From positions 950,636-1,014,635 of the forward strand of contig MNCI01033529.1 in assembly GCA_015680685.1 (NCBI GenBank): a stretch of 64,000 nucleotides of DNA. The letters run 5' to 3'. The stretch's first letter is position 1. Every line of letters begins with the position of its first letter. Below are positions 1-11,000 of this stretch, piece after piece. The notes under the pieces are model-generated. The model saw only the letters and a list, made by a program, of their open reading frames with translations, was not told the origin of the DNA and ran no database searches. Origin of the DNA: Gnetum montanum. Taxonomy: Eukaryota > Streptophyta > Gnetopsida > Gnetales > Gnetaceae. Both the position numbers and the translations under genes were made by a program.

Positions 1-2
1 CT

Positions 3-1394
3 GACAACACGCTGGCCGACGCACTGGCCACTCTGGCTTTACACGTGCCGTCACACTTGCTTAACACCTGCCCCACATTGATTACAGACTGTGCAGACCC
101 TATCATTCAGACGACGCAAATCTCCTCTCTCACCGAGGTGAGCACGCCTAAATGGTATGATCATATCAAATCTTATCTTTTACAGGGTGAGTTACCAGCT
201 GCTTCAACGCGCGCCCAAAAAGACGCAACCCGTAAACGCGCTAGGCACTATGTCATCATCGGGGACAGCACTCTCTGCAGATGCTCCTTTGATGGCGTAT
301 TGCTCACCTGCGTTAACGCAGACCAAGCACAACATATCGTCAGCAAGGTTCATGAGGGACTGTGCGGAGGCCACGTAGCACCACGGGCTATGGCCCTAAA
401 AATCCGCCGCTTAGGGTACTACTAGCCACGCATGGAAAGAGATTGTTTGACAAAGGTTAAGACCTGTGACACGTGTCAACGTCACGCCAACCTCATCCAC
501 GTGTCACCCACAGAGTTGCACACCACACAGATAACATGGCCATTCCAACGATGGGGACTTGACATTATAGGACCCATCACGCCAAAATCTTCCGCAGGAC
601 ATAGCTTCATCATTACCGCCACCGAGTACTTCACGAAGTGGGTAGAAGCTGTCCCCCTGCGGAAAATTACATCCCAACAGGTTTGCCATTTCATCTTGGA
701 TAACATTGTAACCCGATTTGGTCTCCCAATGACTATTGTGACCGACAATGGGCCACAGTTTAGTAGCGTGGATACCAAATCCTTCTGTGACAACCTAGGC
801 ATCAGGCAGTCCTTTTCCTCCCCTTATTACCCGCAGGCAAATGGTCAAGCTGAAGCATCGAACAAGATAATAATCAATTTACTCAAGAAAATGCTCGACG
901 GCAACAAAAGGCGGTGGCATGAGCAGATCCTCTACGTGCTATGGGCATATCGTACTACGTGTAGAACAGCTACAGGCAGTACGCCCTATAGCCTAGTTTA
1001 CGGATCTGAGGCGGTGCTGCCTCTGGAGTTGCAAATTCCTTCTCTGAGAATGGTCCTCTCCACCATTATAAATGGGGCTCAACACACCGAGGCTCGAATA
1101 ATGGACTTGGAGTCATTGGAAGAGAAGCGGATACAAGCTCTTGAGGCAATTGAGAAATATCAGGATAAACAGAGACAAAAGCATCATCATAATCTTCAGC
1201 AGCGGCCGATCAAACAAGGAGACCTGGATCTCAAGGCTGTGCGTGAACCAGCAGGCAAGTTCTCTGCAAATTGGGAAGGCCCTTTCTTGGTAACCGACGC
1301 ATACAGCAATGGAGCATTCAGATTGGCAGACGTCAATGGCAACGAGTTAGCAAATCCTGTGAATCATGTATACTTAAAGCGGTATTTCATCTAG
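3..1394 (+). pseudogene. Copy 0: end of pol (RNase H tail and integrase)
   Basis: This is the 3' part of a Ty3/gypsy pol that enters from outside the window. It carries the end of RNase H, then a zinc-binding HHCC region (GHVAPRAMALKI, later CDTCQRH), then the DDE core with WGLDIIGPI, VTDNGPQF and YYPQANGQAEA. It ends with a GPY/F-like segment (FSANWEGPFLV) and the terminal NPVNHVYLKRYFI before a stop. Integrase joins retroelement cDNA to host DNA in the nucleus. One in-frame TAG at 423-425 replaces the tryptophan seen in copy 1; otherwise the frame is open, so this is one of the least damaged integrases here. No chromodomain follows, consistent with a non-chromovirus (Tat/Ogre-like) element. 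Confidence 0.9.
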
Positions 1395-1430
1395 CGACAA
1401 CGACGGTGTCGACAGCAGGTATGACGGTAA

Positions 1431-1887
1431 GCGTCCGCTACGATGTAAAACTGGCACTAAGCGTCCGCTACGACGTTAAACTGGCACTGACCGTCCGCTA
1501 CGACGTAAAACTGGCATCTTTTGTACGCATCCGCCACGATGCTAAACTGGCAAGTGGTTACCGTCCGCTACGACGTAAAACTAGCAATGTTGTACAGGTC
1601 CGCCAAGATGAAAAATTGGCCCCTTTTGCACGCGTCCGCCACGACGCTAAACTGGCACAGGTAAGTAGCCGTCTGCTGAGACATAAAATCAGCATAGATT
1701 TGTCCTTGGGTCATGACATAAAACTGACATCCACAGCACGGTCTGCTGAGACCATAAACCAGCCTTACCACCATCCGCTACGCCGTAAAACTAGCACTTC
1801 TCGGTCTGCCCGGACTTTAAACTGGGACCATGGTCTGCTGAGACTTAAAACCAGTAACGGCAGTCTTCCAAGACTTAAAACTGAGAT
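1431..1887 (+). repeat. 3' region tandem repeat array (copy 0)
   Basis: Roughly fifteen units of about 24-40 bp with consensus GTCCGCYACGAYGTAAAACTGGCA, all in one orientation, start just after the integrase stop. Later units drift to forms such as GTCTGCTGAGACTTAAAAC. Arrays at the same place occur in copies 1, 2, A and B. Tandem repeats in the 3'UTR are known for Tat-lineage elements and can seed satellites. Confidence 0.9.
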
Positions 1888-2404
1888 GTACAGATCGCCA
1901 CCATGTTCAAGCGAGCGTGATCACTCCTCTATAGTTGCACAGCAGACGGGGTGGGGTACTGAGACAGTCCCAGTATCGCCACCCCATCGGCATCTTACTG
2001 ATCCATCGGACAAGCAAGGAGGCATATTACTAATCCCTCGGAGATGCCGCCACCGCACCCGCTGCAGTGGTAGCAGCTCTGGGAGTTTAGCCTCGTTAGC
2101 GGGAGCCCCAACGAAATCCTTGTTGGTCATGGCCCCAGGAGTCTCCGCCAATCATCGCTATTGGGCGCCGGCTTCGCAGATTCATCTGGCCGGTTCCCAG
2201 TGCAACCAGTGAGCTGCACTGTGTCTGATGCCATTTGGCGAAGGTATGCAGTGCCAAATCATCAGGATTGGCAGCTCCGCCCAAGTGCTCCAGCTCAACA
2301 TTTACAGTCCGTTGGCTCCGGCTAACATCAGACAGCATGGGCTCCAAGAACCCCATCTTTTGTCCATAAGCAATGGCGTCCTCTGTTTCCTTTTGTGGTT
2401 GCAG
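1661..2404 (+). other. Predicted 3'UTR intron (copy 0)
   Basis: A consensus donor (CACAG/GTAAGTAG) lies inside the repeat array and a strong acceptor (TTTCCTTTTGTGGTTGCAG/G) lies 744 bp downstream. The equivalent sites in copies 1 and 2 are 748 bp apart. Splicing is inferred, not shown. Confidence 0.5.
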
Positions 2405-2933
2405 GCTGCTTAACTTGGAGGATGTCATTCAAAGGTGCGTCCATCTGAGCAGCGAAGTACAACAGCATGCTGAAATGGCTGCTCAGGTTTGCCCACCCAC
2501 TCCGCTTTGCGCATTTCTTCCCGACACACATCTAACCTTAATCCTTATTTCGTTCTTCCCCACCACCCAGTTCCCATACGCAGCATTCACATACGCAAAT
2601 CTTCATTTTTCATACTCACGCTAGCAGAGACATCGTAAAAGTGATGCGCAATGCTCCTTTTTGCACGCATTCCTACTACAATTTGTAACAGAGATATCTC
2701 AGATTGACGCGCAACGCTCGTCTGAAAGCATTCCTGTTAACATAAATAAACACACCGTTTGCATCTTCCCCGAACCTGTTTCCAGTTACACCCTTCCTCT
2801 CATACTCGCCAGCCTTCCTTTTACATAAACAGAGCCACACCTGAGTAGTCATGGATGAATGTTGTTCTTGCTTCTACCAATTCGGTGTTTCGCATTCTTT
2901 GTCGACGTTTTTCGGTTAAGCCCTCTAACCATC
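2405..2933 (+). other. Untranslated 3' region before the polypurine tract
   Basis: This stretch between the predicted acceptor and the polypurine tract has homologues at 17154-17721 and 25175-25788. I see no conserved reading frame in it. Confidence 0.5.
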
Positions 2934-2949
2934 AACAAAGAGGGGCCAT
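2934..2949 (+). other. Polypurine tract before LTR-1
   Basis: AACAAAGAGGGGCCAT lies immediately before the LTR start TGAAACACC. The same tract precedes LTR-2 (17722-17737) and LTR-3 (25789-25804), and in inverse orientation LTR-M1 and LTR-M2. It would prime plus-strand DNA synthesis. Confidence 0.85.
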
Positions 2950-3013
2950 TGAAACACCGTGAAAATTATGGGTCGGCCTCAGGTGAATATTCGTAATTTG
3001 AGCAAGAACGCGC

Positions 3014-3250
3014 CTCGAATTTGTCTAAGGACAAGTTTATGCTCCATCACGCACGGCAGTGTGATGAGCGTAATAGGCTCCAAGATAGTTAAAGATGAAT
3101 TTGGCTAAGGACAAGTTTACGCTCTATCACGCACGGTAGCGTGATGAGCGTAATAGGCTCTGAGACAGTTAAAGGCGAATTTGTCTAAGGACAAGTTTAC
3201 ACGCCATCACGCACGGCAGCGTAATGAGCGTAATAAGCTCCAGGACAGTT
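3014..3250 (+). repeat. Three 80-bp direct repeats in U3 of LTR-1
   Basis: Units start near 3014, 3094 and 3175. Each has GAATTTGTCTAAGGACAAG, then a palindrome, then AATAGGCTC and AGTTAAAG. LTR-2 and LTR-3 carry only one unit. Confidence 0.8.
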
Positions 3251-3690
3251 AAAAGCAAAATCCAGAGAGGCATGACGAGTTGGCACTTTTTCTTGCGGCG
3301 CATACATAGTGGCCTTTACGCTTGTTACGCGGCGGTGCGTATCAGTGCGTGGGTCAAGATTCAAGTTACACGCTCCTTACGCTCCACCACGCGCCGCTGC
3401 GTGGTAAGCGTAAGTTATGCATTATTTACGCTTTATCACGCGCAGTTGTGTGATGAACGTAAGTTATACTTTGTTTACGCTTCACCATGCACGGCTGCGT
3501 AGTGAGCGTATGTTACATTTACGCTTTGCCACGCACAGCTGCATGGTGAGCGTAAAACAATCTTGAACTCATTGTTTTTACGTCAGTGCACTCATACACG
3601 CAACACACAGCGAATGAGCACAAATGCAGCTGAGACACGCCTATCATAGGCCTGCTCTTTACACGCACAGCATGCAAACGAGCGTGTTGT
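3041..3690 (+). repeat. Cluster of about eight imperfect palindromes in U3
   Basis: Successive inverted repeats of 30-40 bp share the plan ACGCTCCATCACGC - short loop - GCGTGATGAGCGT. Examples begin near 3043, 3120, 3200, 3370, 3430, 3475, 3520 and 3645. They lie just upstream of the TATA box. The equivalents in LTR-2 (18060-18400), LTR-3 (25975-26500) and the - strand LTRs (TATGCTATGTAGCATAGC forms) keep the symmetry while the bases drift. Confidence 0.8.
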
Positions 3691-3778
3691 GCGTAGTCGC
3701 AGTTCGACTTAAAAGAATCGCGTCAACAGGATCTGCGACATTCGGGCCCACATCATCAGGGTTGCGCGTGTCGCGGCC

Positions 3779-3786
3779 TATAAATA
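3779..3786 (+). promoter_or_regulatory. TATA box of LTR-1
   Basis: TATAAATA in the context GCGGCCTATAAATACTC. The same motif occurs in LTR-2 (18495-18502), LTR-3 (26634-26641) and, inverted, LTR-M2 (51504-51511). Confidence 0.75.
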
Positions 3787-4612
3787 CTCTGGCTGACAAA
3801 TATACAGAGGGGGGAGATTTTTGGGAAGAGTTGGCCAGTTGACAAGTTAACGAACCAGAGCACCAGAGCACTTAGCGCTTTTTGTTGGCAGCAGATCAAG
3901 AGGACAAGAGCATTTTCTGAGCAAGGGAACACTTATCGCCTTGAACAGAGAAACAAGAGAAACCTTTTGGTAATCGCTGCAAACATCATCCTTTAGCAGA
4001 AACAGAACACAGCACGCCTGAGCCCTAACAGCAGATCTATCTGAAGCAAAGAAGCAGAACGGGAATTGCAGAGTCGTCTCGCCCAGTTAGCAGGTTCTAT
4101 CATTCAAAAGATCGACAGACTTCAGAGCTTGACCATCCCTGCACCTAAGCTTTGGGCCCACAAGGTAGATCAGATTTCTGTCCAGACAGTTTTCTTGTTG
4201 TTTTGTGCTCATTTTGTATCCAGTTGTTGGGGGTTTTCTCCCATTGTAACGTAATATACATGCAAGTATACATCCGATCCAGCATTGAAACATAGATCTT
4301 TGATCTTTGCGACATACACTTTTTTTTTCTCTCCCAATTAGCATCTTTCCGGTGTTTTAGCATTATCTTCGTAGCGATCCATCTACGTCGTTGTCTCCCC
4401 GTTTTACGATCTCTCGCAACAAATCACGTCACGCAAAAATCCGTAATCGTCACCACTTTTATTGACCCGTAAGTCCCTGTCTGATCGACAAGACCGTTCA
4501 GGGCACCGTGGATTCGTTTTTCCAGCTTAGCCCTCGCGCGGATCCGTGGTTAAACCTGTGTGCACGGAATTTCGGTCGGTATTTCCAGCTGCCGACATTT
4601 TCCGTCGTTACA

Positions 4613-7435
4613 AGTGGGTGGTGGTCTTCACAGGCCCCTCCACCTATAGGGATCCCCACCCCACAAGTAGCTAGTCAACCTCTTCCGTCGTTTCCGTTCC
4701 CATGCGCCACCCTCCCGGTCCAACCTCCTATGCCTTCTGCATAGACACCTCCATCAACGGGTCTGGACCAAGCCTTCCAACTTATACAAACCCTCACCGA
4801 GGAGGTTCGACATCTCAAAGCCGCTGGTTTTGATACTATTCAGATCATGGACTTTTACTAGGACAATCCGATTAGCCCAACGGTCCCTATGTTGTCGTTA
4901 CCGCCAGGGATGTCTCTACCTCATTTTACCAAGTACAATGGGGAGGGGGATCCCAATGCTCACTTGGTCACATTCAGGTCTGAGTCCTTGTTATTGCAAT
5001 AGTGGCCACACACCATCATCTGAGTCTTTGCAATGTCCCTAATAGGGAAAGCTTTGGATTGGTACCGAGCCTTCCCACGCTCTTCGATCTCAACCTTGGA
5101 AGACCTGCTGACCCAATTTGTGACCTGCTTCAGATATAACTTGAAACTGGAAGTCACATTGGATCAGCTCATGGGGGTGAAACAAGACCCACTCAAGCCC
5201 ATCCAAAGGTTTATACAGCATTGGAATGCAACCTTGAATGAGATCCGCGAGCCAATCGTGGATTCGCATCTACTTGCTATATTCAAGGGGGCAGTCAATG
5301 ACTTTATTAAGTCAAAACTGTATTATCTTTTCCCCGACTCTCTACACCAAGCCTTCCCTCAAACTAAAAGCATCCAAGATGCTACGGAGGCCAGCAAAGA
5401 CCCAGCATATGTCGCCTACAGTAATGCACATAACAAGGGCAAAGACAAGGGCAAAGCAACGACAACGACAGTAGCTACAATGACTGAGAGTACGAAAACT
5501 AAGAACAAGAAGGCATCCACGGAACCTCCTGAAACCACAGCTGGTGCCGACACCAGCCAAGACACAACTGCCCCTGAAAAGGCCCCCCAGCCTTAGCCAA
5601 ACTTTGAGCGTAAGGATCGCTCAAAGTACACGGCACTACATGTAAAGCATTCTGAACTGCTGAAACAACTGTTAGGGGCAGGGCACATTCAACCTAAGAA
5701 GGTGTTCGAGGAGGCTCTGAAGCATCACAGACATCATTGTGAACTGCTGAAGAACCCTTCTCTAGCCTTACCTAACGAACCACCAGTTCCAAGATCTTTC
5801 AGGCTAGACCGTTTCTGTGACTACCACCAGCTGTGTGGTCACGATACAGATTACTGTTGGGCGTTGAAAGATGACATTCAACGTATGTTGGACGACAGTT
5901 CACTCAAGTTAGATAGCAACAACCCGACGCGTCCCGAAAACCAAACATTACACGTGTATAAGGACTCGTTGAATACAAACGATGATCCTTATACAATCAC
6001 TGTGGTAAGTATGGACAGTGAGAAGAGGGAACCACCGAAACAACCATTTGTTTTGCGTGTCCCTGCCAACTCACAAAGGGGGCCAACCATTCCATCGACA
6101 ACCAGTGGGGTCTCAAAGCCGCCCTTCATTATACAGGCACCTTCTCAGATACACTCTCAGTCACGCAGCAACAGCCAAGCCACAGCCTCGTCCGCGCCCA
6201 TGCCTAGGGCGCCCTTCATTATCAGGGTGCCAAGACCACAGGCTGCTCCTCTCACGCAGGGGCAGACCTCCAACCAAAAGCGTCAACCCTCACCTCCCAA
6301 ACAAAATGGAAAGGACACAAACGCAATGAAAGACCATTCTGCGCTCGGCTTCCCTAAGCCTAGGCCCCTGGCCTCTGTGCCTTCACTTGTACCTCAGGGG
6401 CAGGATAAAGGTGCAGAAACGTAATCGCCTTCTCTTGGCAAGAAGAAAGAGAGCCCCTCAACTGACACTGCTCCACCTCGGGAAATCCGTCTCCTGGGCC
6501 GAATGGAAGAGGACAAAGGGCAAAAACAACCTAGCCAAGAGAAGGACCTCCTTGACGCATTCACGCAAGTTAAATAGGCTCTCAAAAAAAAGAACACAAC
6601 GCTGAGCCTTTACGACCTGCTTATGATATCTCGACAACACCGTGAGGCTATGGTTCGCATGCTGACATCCATATCAGTGGATGAAAGCTTGCCAGCGGAG
6701 GAGGAAGCAATACATGTTGTCATGTTTCCTTCCGAAGCAGAGCAACCTACGCCTTTCTCACTGACCTTCCACAATGAGTCTATTAAAGACGATCCTGAGA
6801 AAGGTCAGGTAACCACTGAACCTATGTTTATCACTATCTGGGTCGGTCAATTCCGGATCCAGAGAGTGCACGTAGACGATGGCGCAGCTACCAACGTCAT
6901 TCCCTATTCCATCGTGGATAGGTTGGGTCTGGTCGACCAGATCACGCCCACAACGACGGCCTGCATAAAATCGTTCAACGGGGCACGGGTTCAGGTCAAG
7001 GGGACGGTGCGTATTGAGTTTGTGGCAGGGGATCAATTCCCAATAGAGGCCACTTTCTTAGTCGTCGAGGAGATGCCAGGGTTCAACCTGATCTTGGGGA
7101 GGTCATGGTTAGCCCAGCTAAGGGCAGTTTCGTCACCAATACACTAAGAGATACACCTACCCTATGCCGGAGGGGAGGTCGTGATACACGGTGAAGAAAT
7201 CACCCCCAGGACCGTCAATAACATTGAAGAAGAACAGGGTTCAGAGATAGAAACAACTGATGATCAAACCTATCCCCAAACCACTCAACAAGCTGACAAC
7301 AATGGTGATGGTCTAGCTTGGGCTGACCTGCCATTTCCGGATGGCAGCGTAGAGGAGTCAAATCATAAGTCTCCTCGCCCTTACGCGATGCTCAATGTAA
7401 AGGCCATCAAAAGACAATTGCGTATCAATGGTTGA
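4613..7435 (+). pseudogene. Copy 1: gag-protease, 5'-truncated
   Basis: One reading frame covers Gag and protease. It begins abruptly at the LTR edge, at the point equivalent to 28811 in copy 3, so the leader and about 1.1 kb of gag are deleted. Gag shows the capsid core (LPHFTKYNGEGDPNAHLV, ALDWYRAFP, FRYNLKLEVTLDQLMG) and a zinc-knuckle-like CDYHQLCGHDTDYC near 5817-5860. The aspartic protease shows VHVDDGAATNVIP (about 6868-6906) and NLILGRSWL (about 7086-7112). The frame is broken by about seven stops, mostly TAG (for example 4742, 4859, 5000, 5594, 6575, 7145). It ends in TGA at 7433-7435, a position shared with copy 3. Confidence 0.85.
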
Positions 7436-7661
7436 CCGATGGTCTTTGCATACATTACCTTTTTCTTAACGGGTTGTCATGCTTATTACTTAGCAGTTTC
7501 ATTTCATGCATTGTCACGTTACTGTCGTTTGCAGTTCTTATGCTTGTCATTTATCTCCACACTATTGTCTCTTTCATACACATGGTATTCACGTTTCTTG
7601 ATCACTTTAGCACAATTACGCAAAATACTATACCGTATCATTTACGCTTCCTGTATTGCAT

Positions 7662-7839
7662 CATGGCCCGCAACGACCTTAAACTAGTAACATAGATTGG
7701 TACGCCGTTATCATTTACGCTTGCTGTATTACGCAGTTGGCCCGCAACGGCCTTAAACTAGTTCTGGCCCACGATGGCCTTAAACTAGTCGCTAGGTTAC
7801 GCAAAGTCATGTAACGGCCCGCAATGGCCTTAAACCAGG
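7662..7839 (+). repeat. GGCCTTAAACTAG repeats downstream of gag-pro (copy 1)
   Basis: Several units of the form GGCCCGCAATGGCCTTAAACTAG lie between the end of gag-pro and the 3' end of the antisense gene. Copy 3 has a fuller array at 31836-32022. The TTAAACTRG core matches the 3' region repeats. Confidence 0.8.
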
Positions 7840-8033
7840 AATTACGCTCTATCATTATCACTTAGGTGAACTTTTCAACAATTACGCTCGCACTCTACCA
7901 GCAAAACACAAAAAAGAATAAAAAAATGTGTAACTGACATTTAACGCATCCACCAGGTTTTATAACACCTCTTTTCAGTCATTCGTAAAATGATATTTCA
8001 CTCAACATTAATAAAACTATGCGTAAATTATAA

Positions 8034-11000
8034 TTACGCATTTCCCCTACTGCCACTATCACCGGTATCTCTTAAGTCTGGATCCAATGTTAATGGATCA
8101 TCCTCCAATGGGCCGTCATTTCTAGGAATGATTCTTTCATGAAGAATGTCCTCTTTGTAAGGTCCTCGTTCTAGCGCTGGCTCCATGGAAGGACGCTCCT
8201 CATCATTGCATTCATCTATCTCTTCTTCTGCCTCTTCCTCTGCTTCTTCTTCTGCTTCCGCCGCTCCATCCGCTGACTCCTCAGCTTATTCGTCTTCCCT
8301 ATCCTCAGCTGGTACCTGAACACAATAAGAACATTAGCTACACAAGACTTAACATCATAATTAGAAACGCAAACTAAGTTGCGCGTAAACTTACTTGTGA
8401 CGGCCCTACTTCCGCAGCAAAGGGAAGCTTGTCCAAGCCAGCCCACAGGTGCTTCATAATCTCCTTCTTTATTAGATCTGGCCATACATCCTCTCCTAAG
8501 GTAGCCCCAGCCTTTACTTTCCCTTTCTCCATGCTGCTCCAGCGGGGTGGGTCCAGGAAGAAAGTGGGGATTGTGGCCTGATCCCCAGGGAGAGTCATCG
8601 CCCTTTCAGGGGACACACTTATAGTCACCTACTCCTTGAACTTCTTGAAGGCATTGGAAGCTCCGATGACGTCCTGGAAGACTTCCAAGGACCGGGCCCT
8701 GACGGCAAGATCGCGGTAGAATTTCCTATAAGCAATACTCTCCCGCTTGTACAAGTGCTTGTGGTCCTTCTCCTTCTGCCCCCATTCTTGTACACTTGCA
8801 CAATAATCCCTCCAGTCCCGGCTTTTCTGGGCTAGGAGTTCTATCTACATTCGTCGTTCGACTAATGCCCAACTGGTCTACACGTTGTTCTTGATGGCTA
8901 TCTAATACAGGGAGTAATTAACAACAACGGTACGCCAGTCTTCATCCCCTGATGCTCGCGCCTGTAGGAAGTCACACCGTGATTTTAAATCTCCGACCTC
9001 TTTGGTCAAAGACTCAACCCTCTGTTCTGACTTTTGCAACCTTTTCCATAGATTTTCATTTACGCCCCTACTTTCCCAAAAGGAGCGTGTCGAGCGTAAC
9101 GCACATTTACGTAGTTCCTCATAAATGTGACGTGGCATGGCTGCTTCATTAGATGGTGGCTCCACTGTGTCTAGATCAATGGGCTCCGTGGGATCCCATC
9201 GAAGGCAAGCTCCTAACAGAAACAACCGTCAAACGTTGGTGACACATTACCGGTAAGGAATACCGCATACTTATTACGACCATAACGTACCAGCTCCAGG
9301 TTCGACGCGTTCAAGGCGCTCGATCATGTTGCTGACAACCCCTTTCATGAAGGCGAATTTATTAGGGAAGTCTCTCCACGCTCTGCTCACAATGACAGAC
9401 GTGGACGCGTCCTCTTCTCCTGTAGCGTAATCCAGTTAGGAACCTCATTTATTTATAGAAATCTTGCAAACACGCTAACACACCATTACCTCTACCGGTG
9501 ACAGTGGCAACTTCGCCAACATCTTTCGTCCCCCTTCCCTCTTCACACACTTGAGCCTATGCATCGCTGGTTCCAGTAGTCAGGGCCTCTTCATGTACCC
9601 AGTCCTGTGCACGGCTCCCGCTAGTAGCCGGGGTCTCCTCACGCACCAGAGCCTGCGCACGGCTCACGCTAACAGCTGGGGCCTCTTCTTCCAAAATTGA
9701 GGCCTCCTCTCCACGACGTAATACTACTGCCCCTGTCGCAAGGATCAGTTCCTGTAAAATTTTTACTGGCCATATCACAACACCTTAGTATATCATTGCG
9801 TAAAACATCTAAACAAACATTACGTAATATAATTCTTTCATGCTTACCAGGCGGAGGCTTACTTCGCTGAACTTTGACCACCACGGTTCGACCTGCATCA
9901 TTGTCAGGGGCCTCGGCTATACGGAGCCTCTTACGCCGAGCCGCAGGTTCTACAATTTCTTCTGCCACGCGTTTCCCTCGCGAGGCGTCGCCAGTGTAAG
10001 TAGGCATTATCCCGCCTACTCTGTCGAGACCTCACACTTGGGACGCCACTAGACCCTTGGTCGTTATAGACAACAACTTCCCGATCCCTTTCGGCAGATC
10101 CTGCCCACGAGTAGTGCTGAGGATGTAGGCAATCCAAGGTCTGTATAGCTAGTCTCGGTCTTGTTGCACCCAGACCCCATTCCTTTGGATGACCAGAAAC
10201 TTAGCAAATCACCGGAGGCAAGCTATGAAGAAAGCGTAATGCACGTTGAAATGGGATTCAAGCTTTTGGCGAAGCTTGATCATCTCATTACACAGTCCTT
10301 TGGCAAAATAGCTTGCCCAATTGAACTGGGTCCCCTCCTCCATAACCTCTCACATAATACAGGTCTATTCTACAGAAAAGAACCTCCCCTGCCAGAGAGT
10401 TTTGGGGAAGGTCCGGGCCCGAAAAAGAGGATAAAGTGTCTTGGCAACGCCCATCTCGAATCTTTCGCAGGGAAACCCTTTAGTCTCCTTCGAGACCCTT
10501 ACCCATTCCTTCAGCCAATTCTGGAAAGCGAGACTCCTCTTCACCTTCTCACTTACGGGAGGGCCGTCTGAGGGGACACCAAACAGGTCCACGAAGAGCT
10601 GAGTGTTTATGTTAAAGCTTACGCGCACGTTATGTACGCGCGTCCAGAAACGCTCGGCCTTTTCATTGAAGGAGTTGACCAAGGTTAGCATTTCACTGGC
10701 GGGGACATCAGGAGTCGTAGCCAAAAATAGGTACATTAGCCCTGCTGCTCAGATCTTGGAGCTCACCGCGACTGGGGCCGCCGAGTGGCCAAGCTAGTGC
10801 TGTGCGTCTTTGATGTCGCCGTAGCGGAAGAGGACAGTGTTCGCCTCGCGGCTGGAAATTGTAAGGGTAATCTCCCGAGATTTCCTAACTACACAACGTG
10901 AAGCACAAATCAACCAAAGCTCTATTACACAATGTCCATAATTTACAACTAGATTACGCAGTAACCAACTATACAACAGCCTTACCAGGGCCAAATGGCA

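Larger units (their letters stand above)
2950..4612 (+). mobile_element. LTR-1, shared by copies 0 and 1
   Basis: A 1663-bp LTR starting TGAAACACC after the polypurine tract and ending TCGTTACA. It contains three 80-bp direct repeats, a run of palindromes in U3, a TATA box at 3779 and the conserved U5 stretch AGTAAGTCCCTGTCTGATCG. It is the 3' LTR of copy 0 and the 5' LTR of copy 1, as expected in a recombination-derived tandem array. It is longer than LTR-2 mainly because of the extra 80-bp units. Confidence 0.85.

Noticed and set aside
482-802. Antisense frames opposite integrase and protease
   Set aside because: They are mirror frames of conserved sense coding sequence. They have no splice logic or independent conservation, unlike the antisense gene between protease and RT.
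1431-1887. A CRISPR-like pattern of short repeats
   Set aside because: Units are contiguous or irregular tandem repeats without uniform spacers, in a plant retroelement 3' region, and no cas genes are present.
1271-2212. A 313-codon open frame on the + strand
   Set aside because: It overlaps the integrase end out of frame and then runs through the tandem repeats. Stop-free length comes from the repeat period, and copies 1 and 2 do not keep the frame.
9669-10007. Antisense exon 4 reading straight through intron 4
   Set aside because: In copy 1 the intron happens to be open, but the frame after it does not match copy 3. Splicing to 9765 and 33804 restores a frame shared by both copies.
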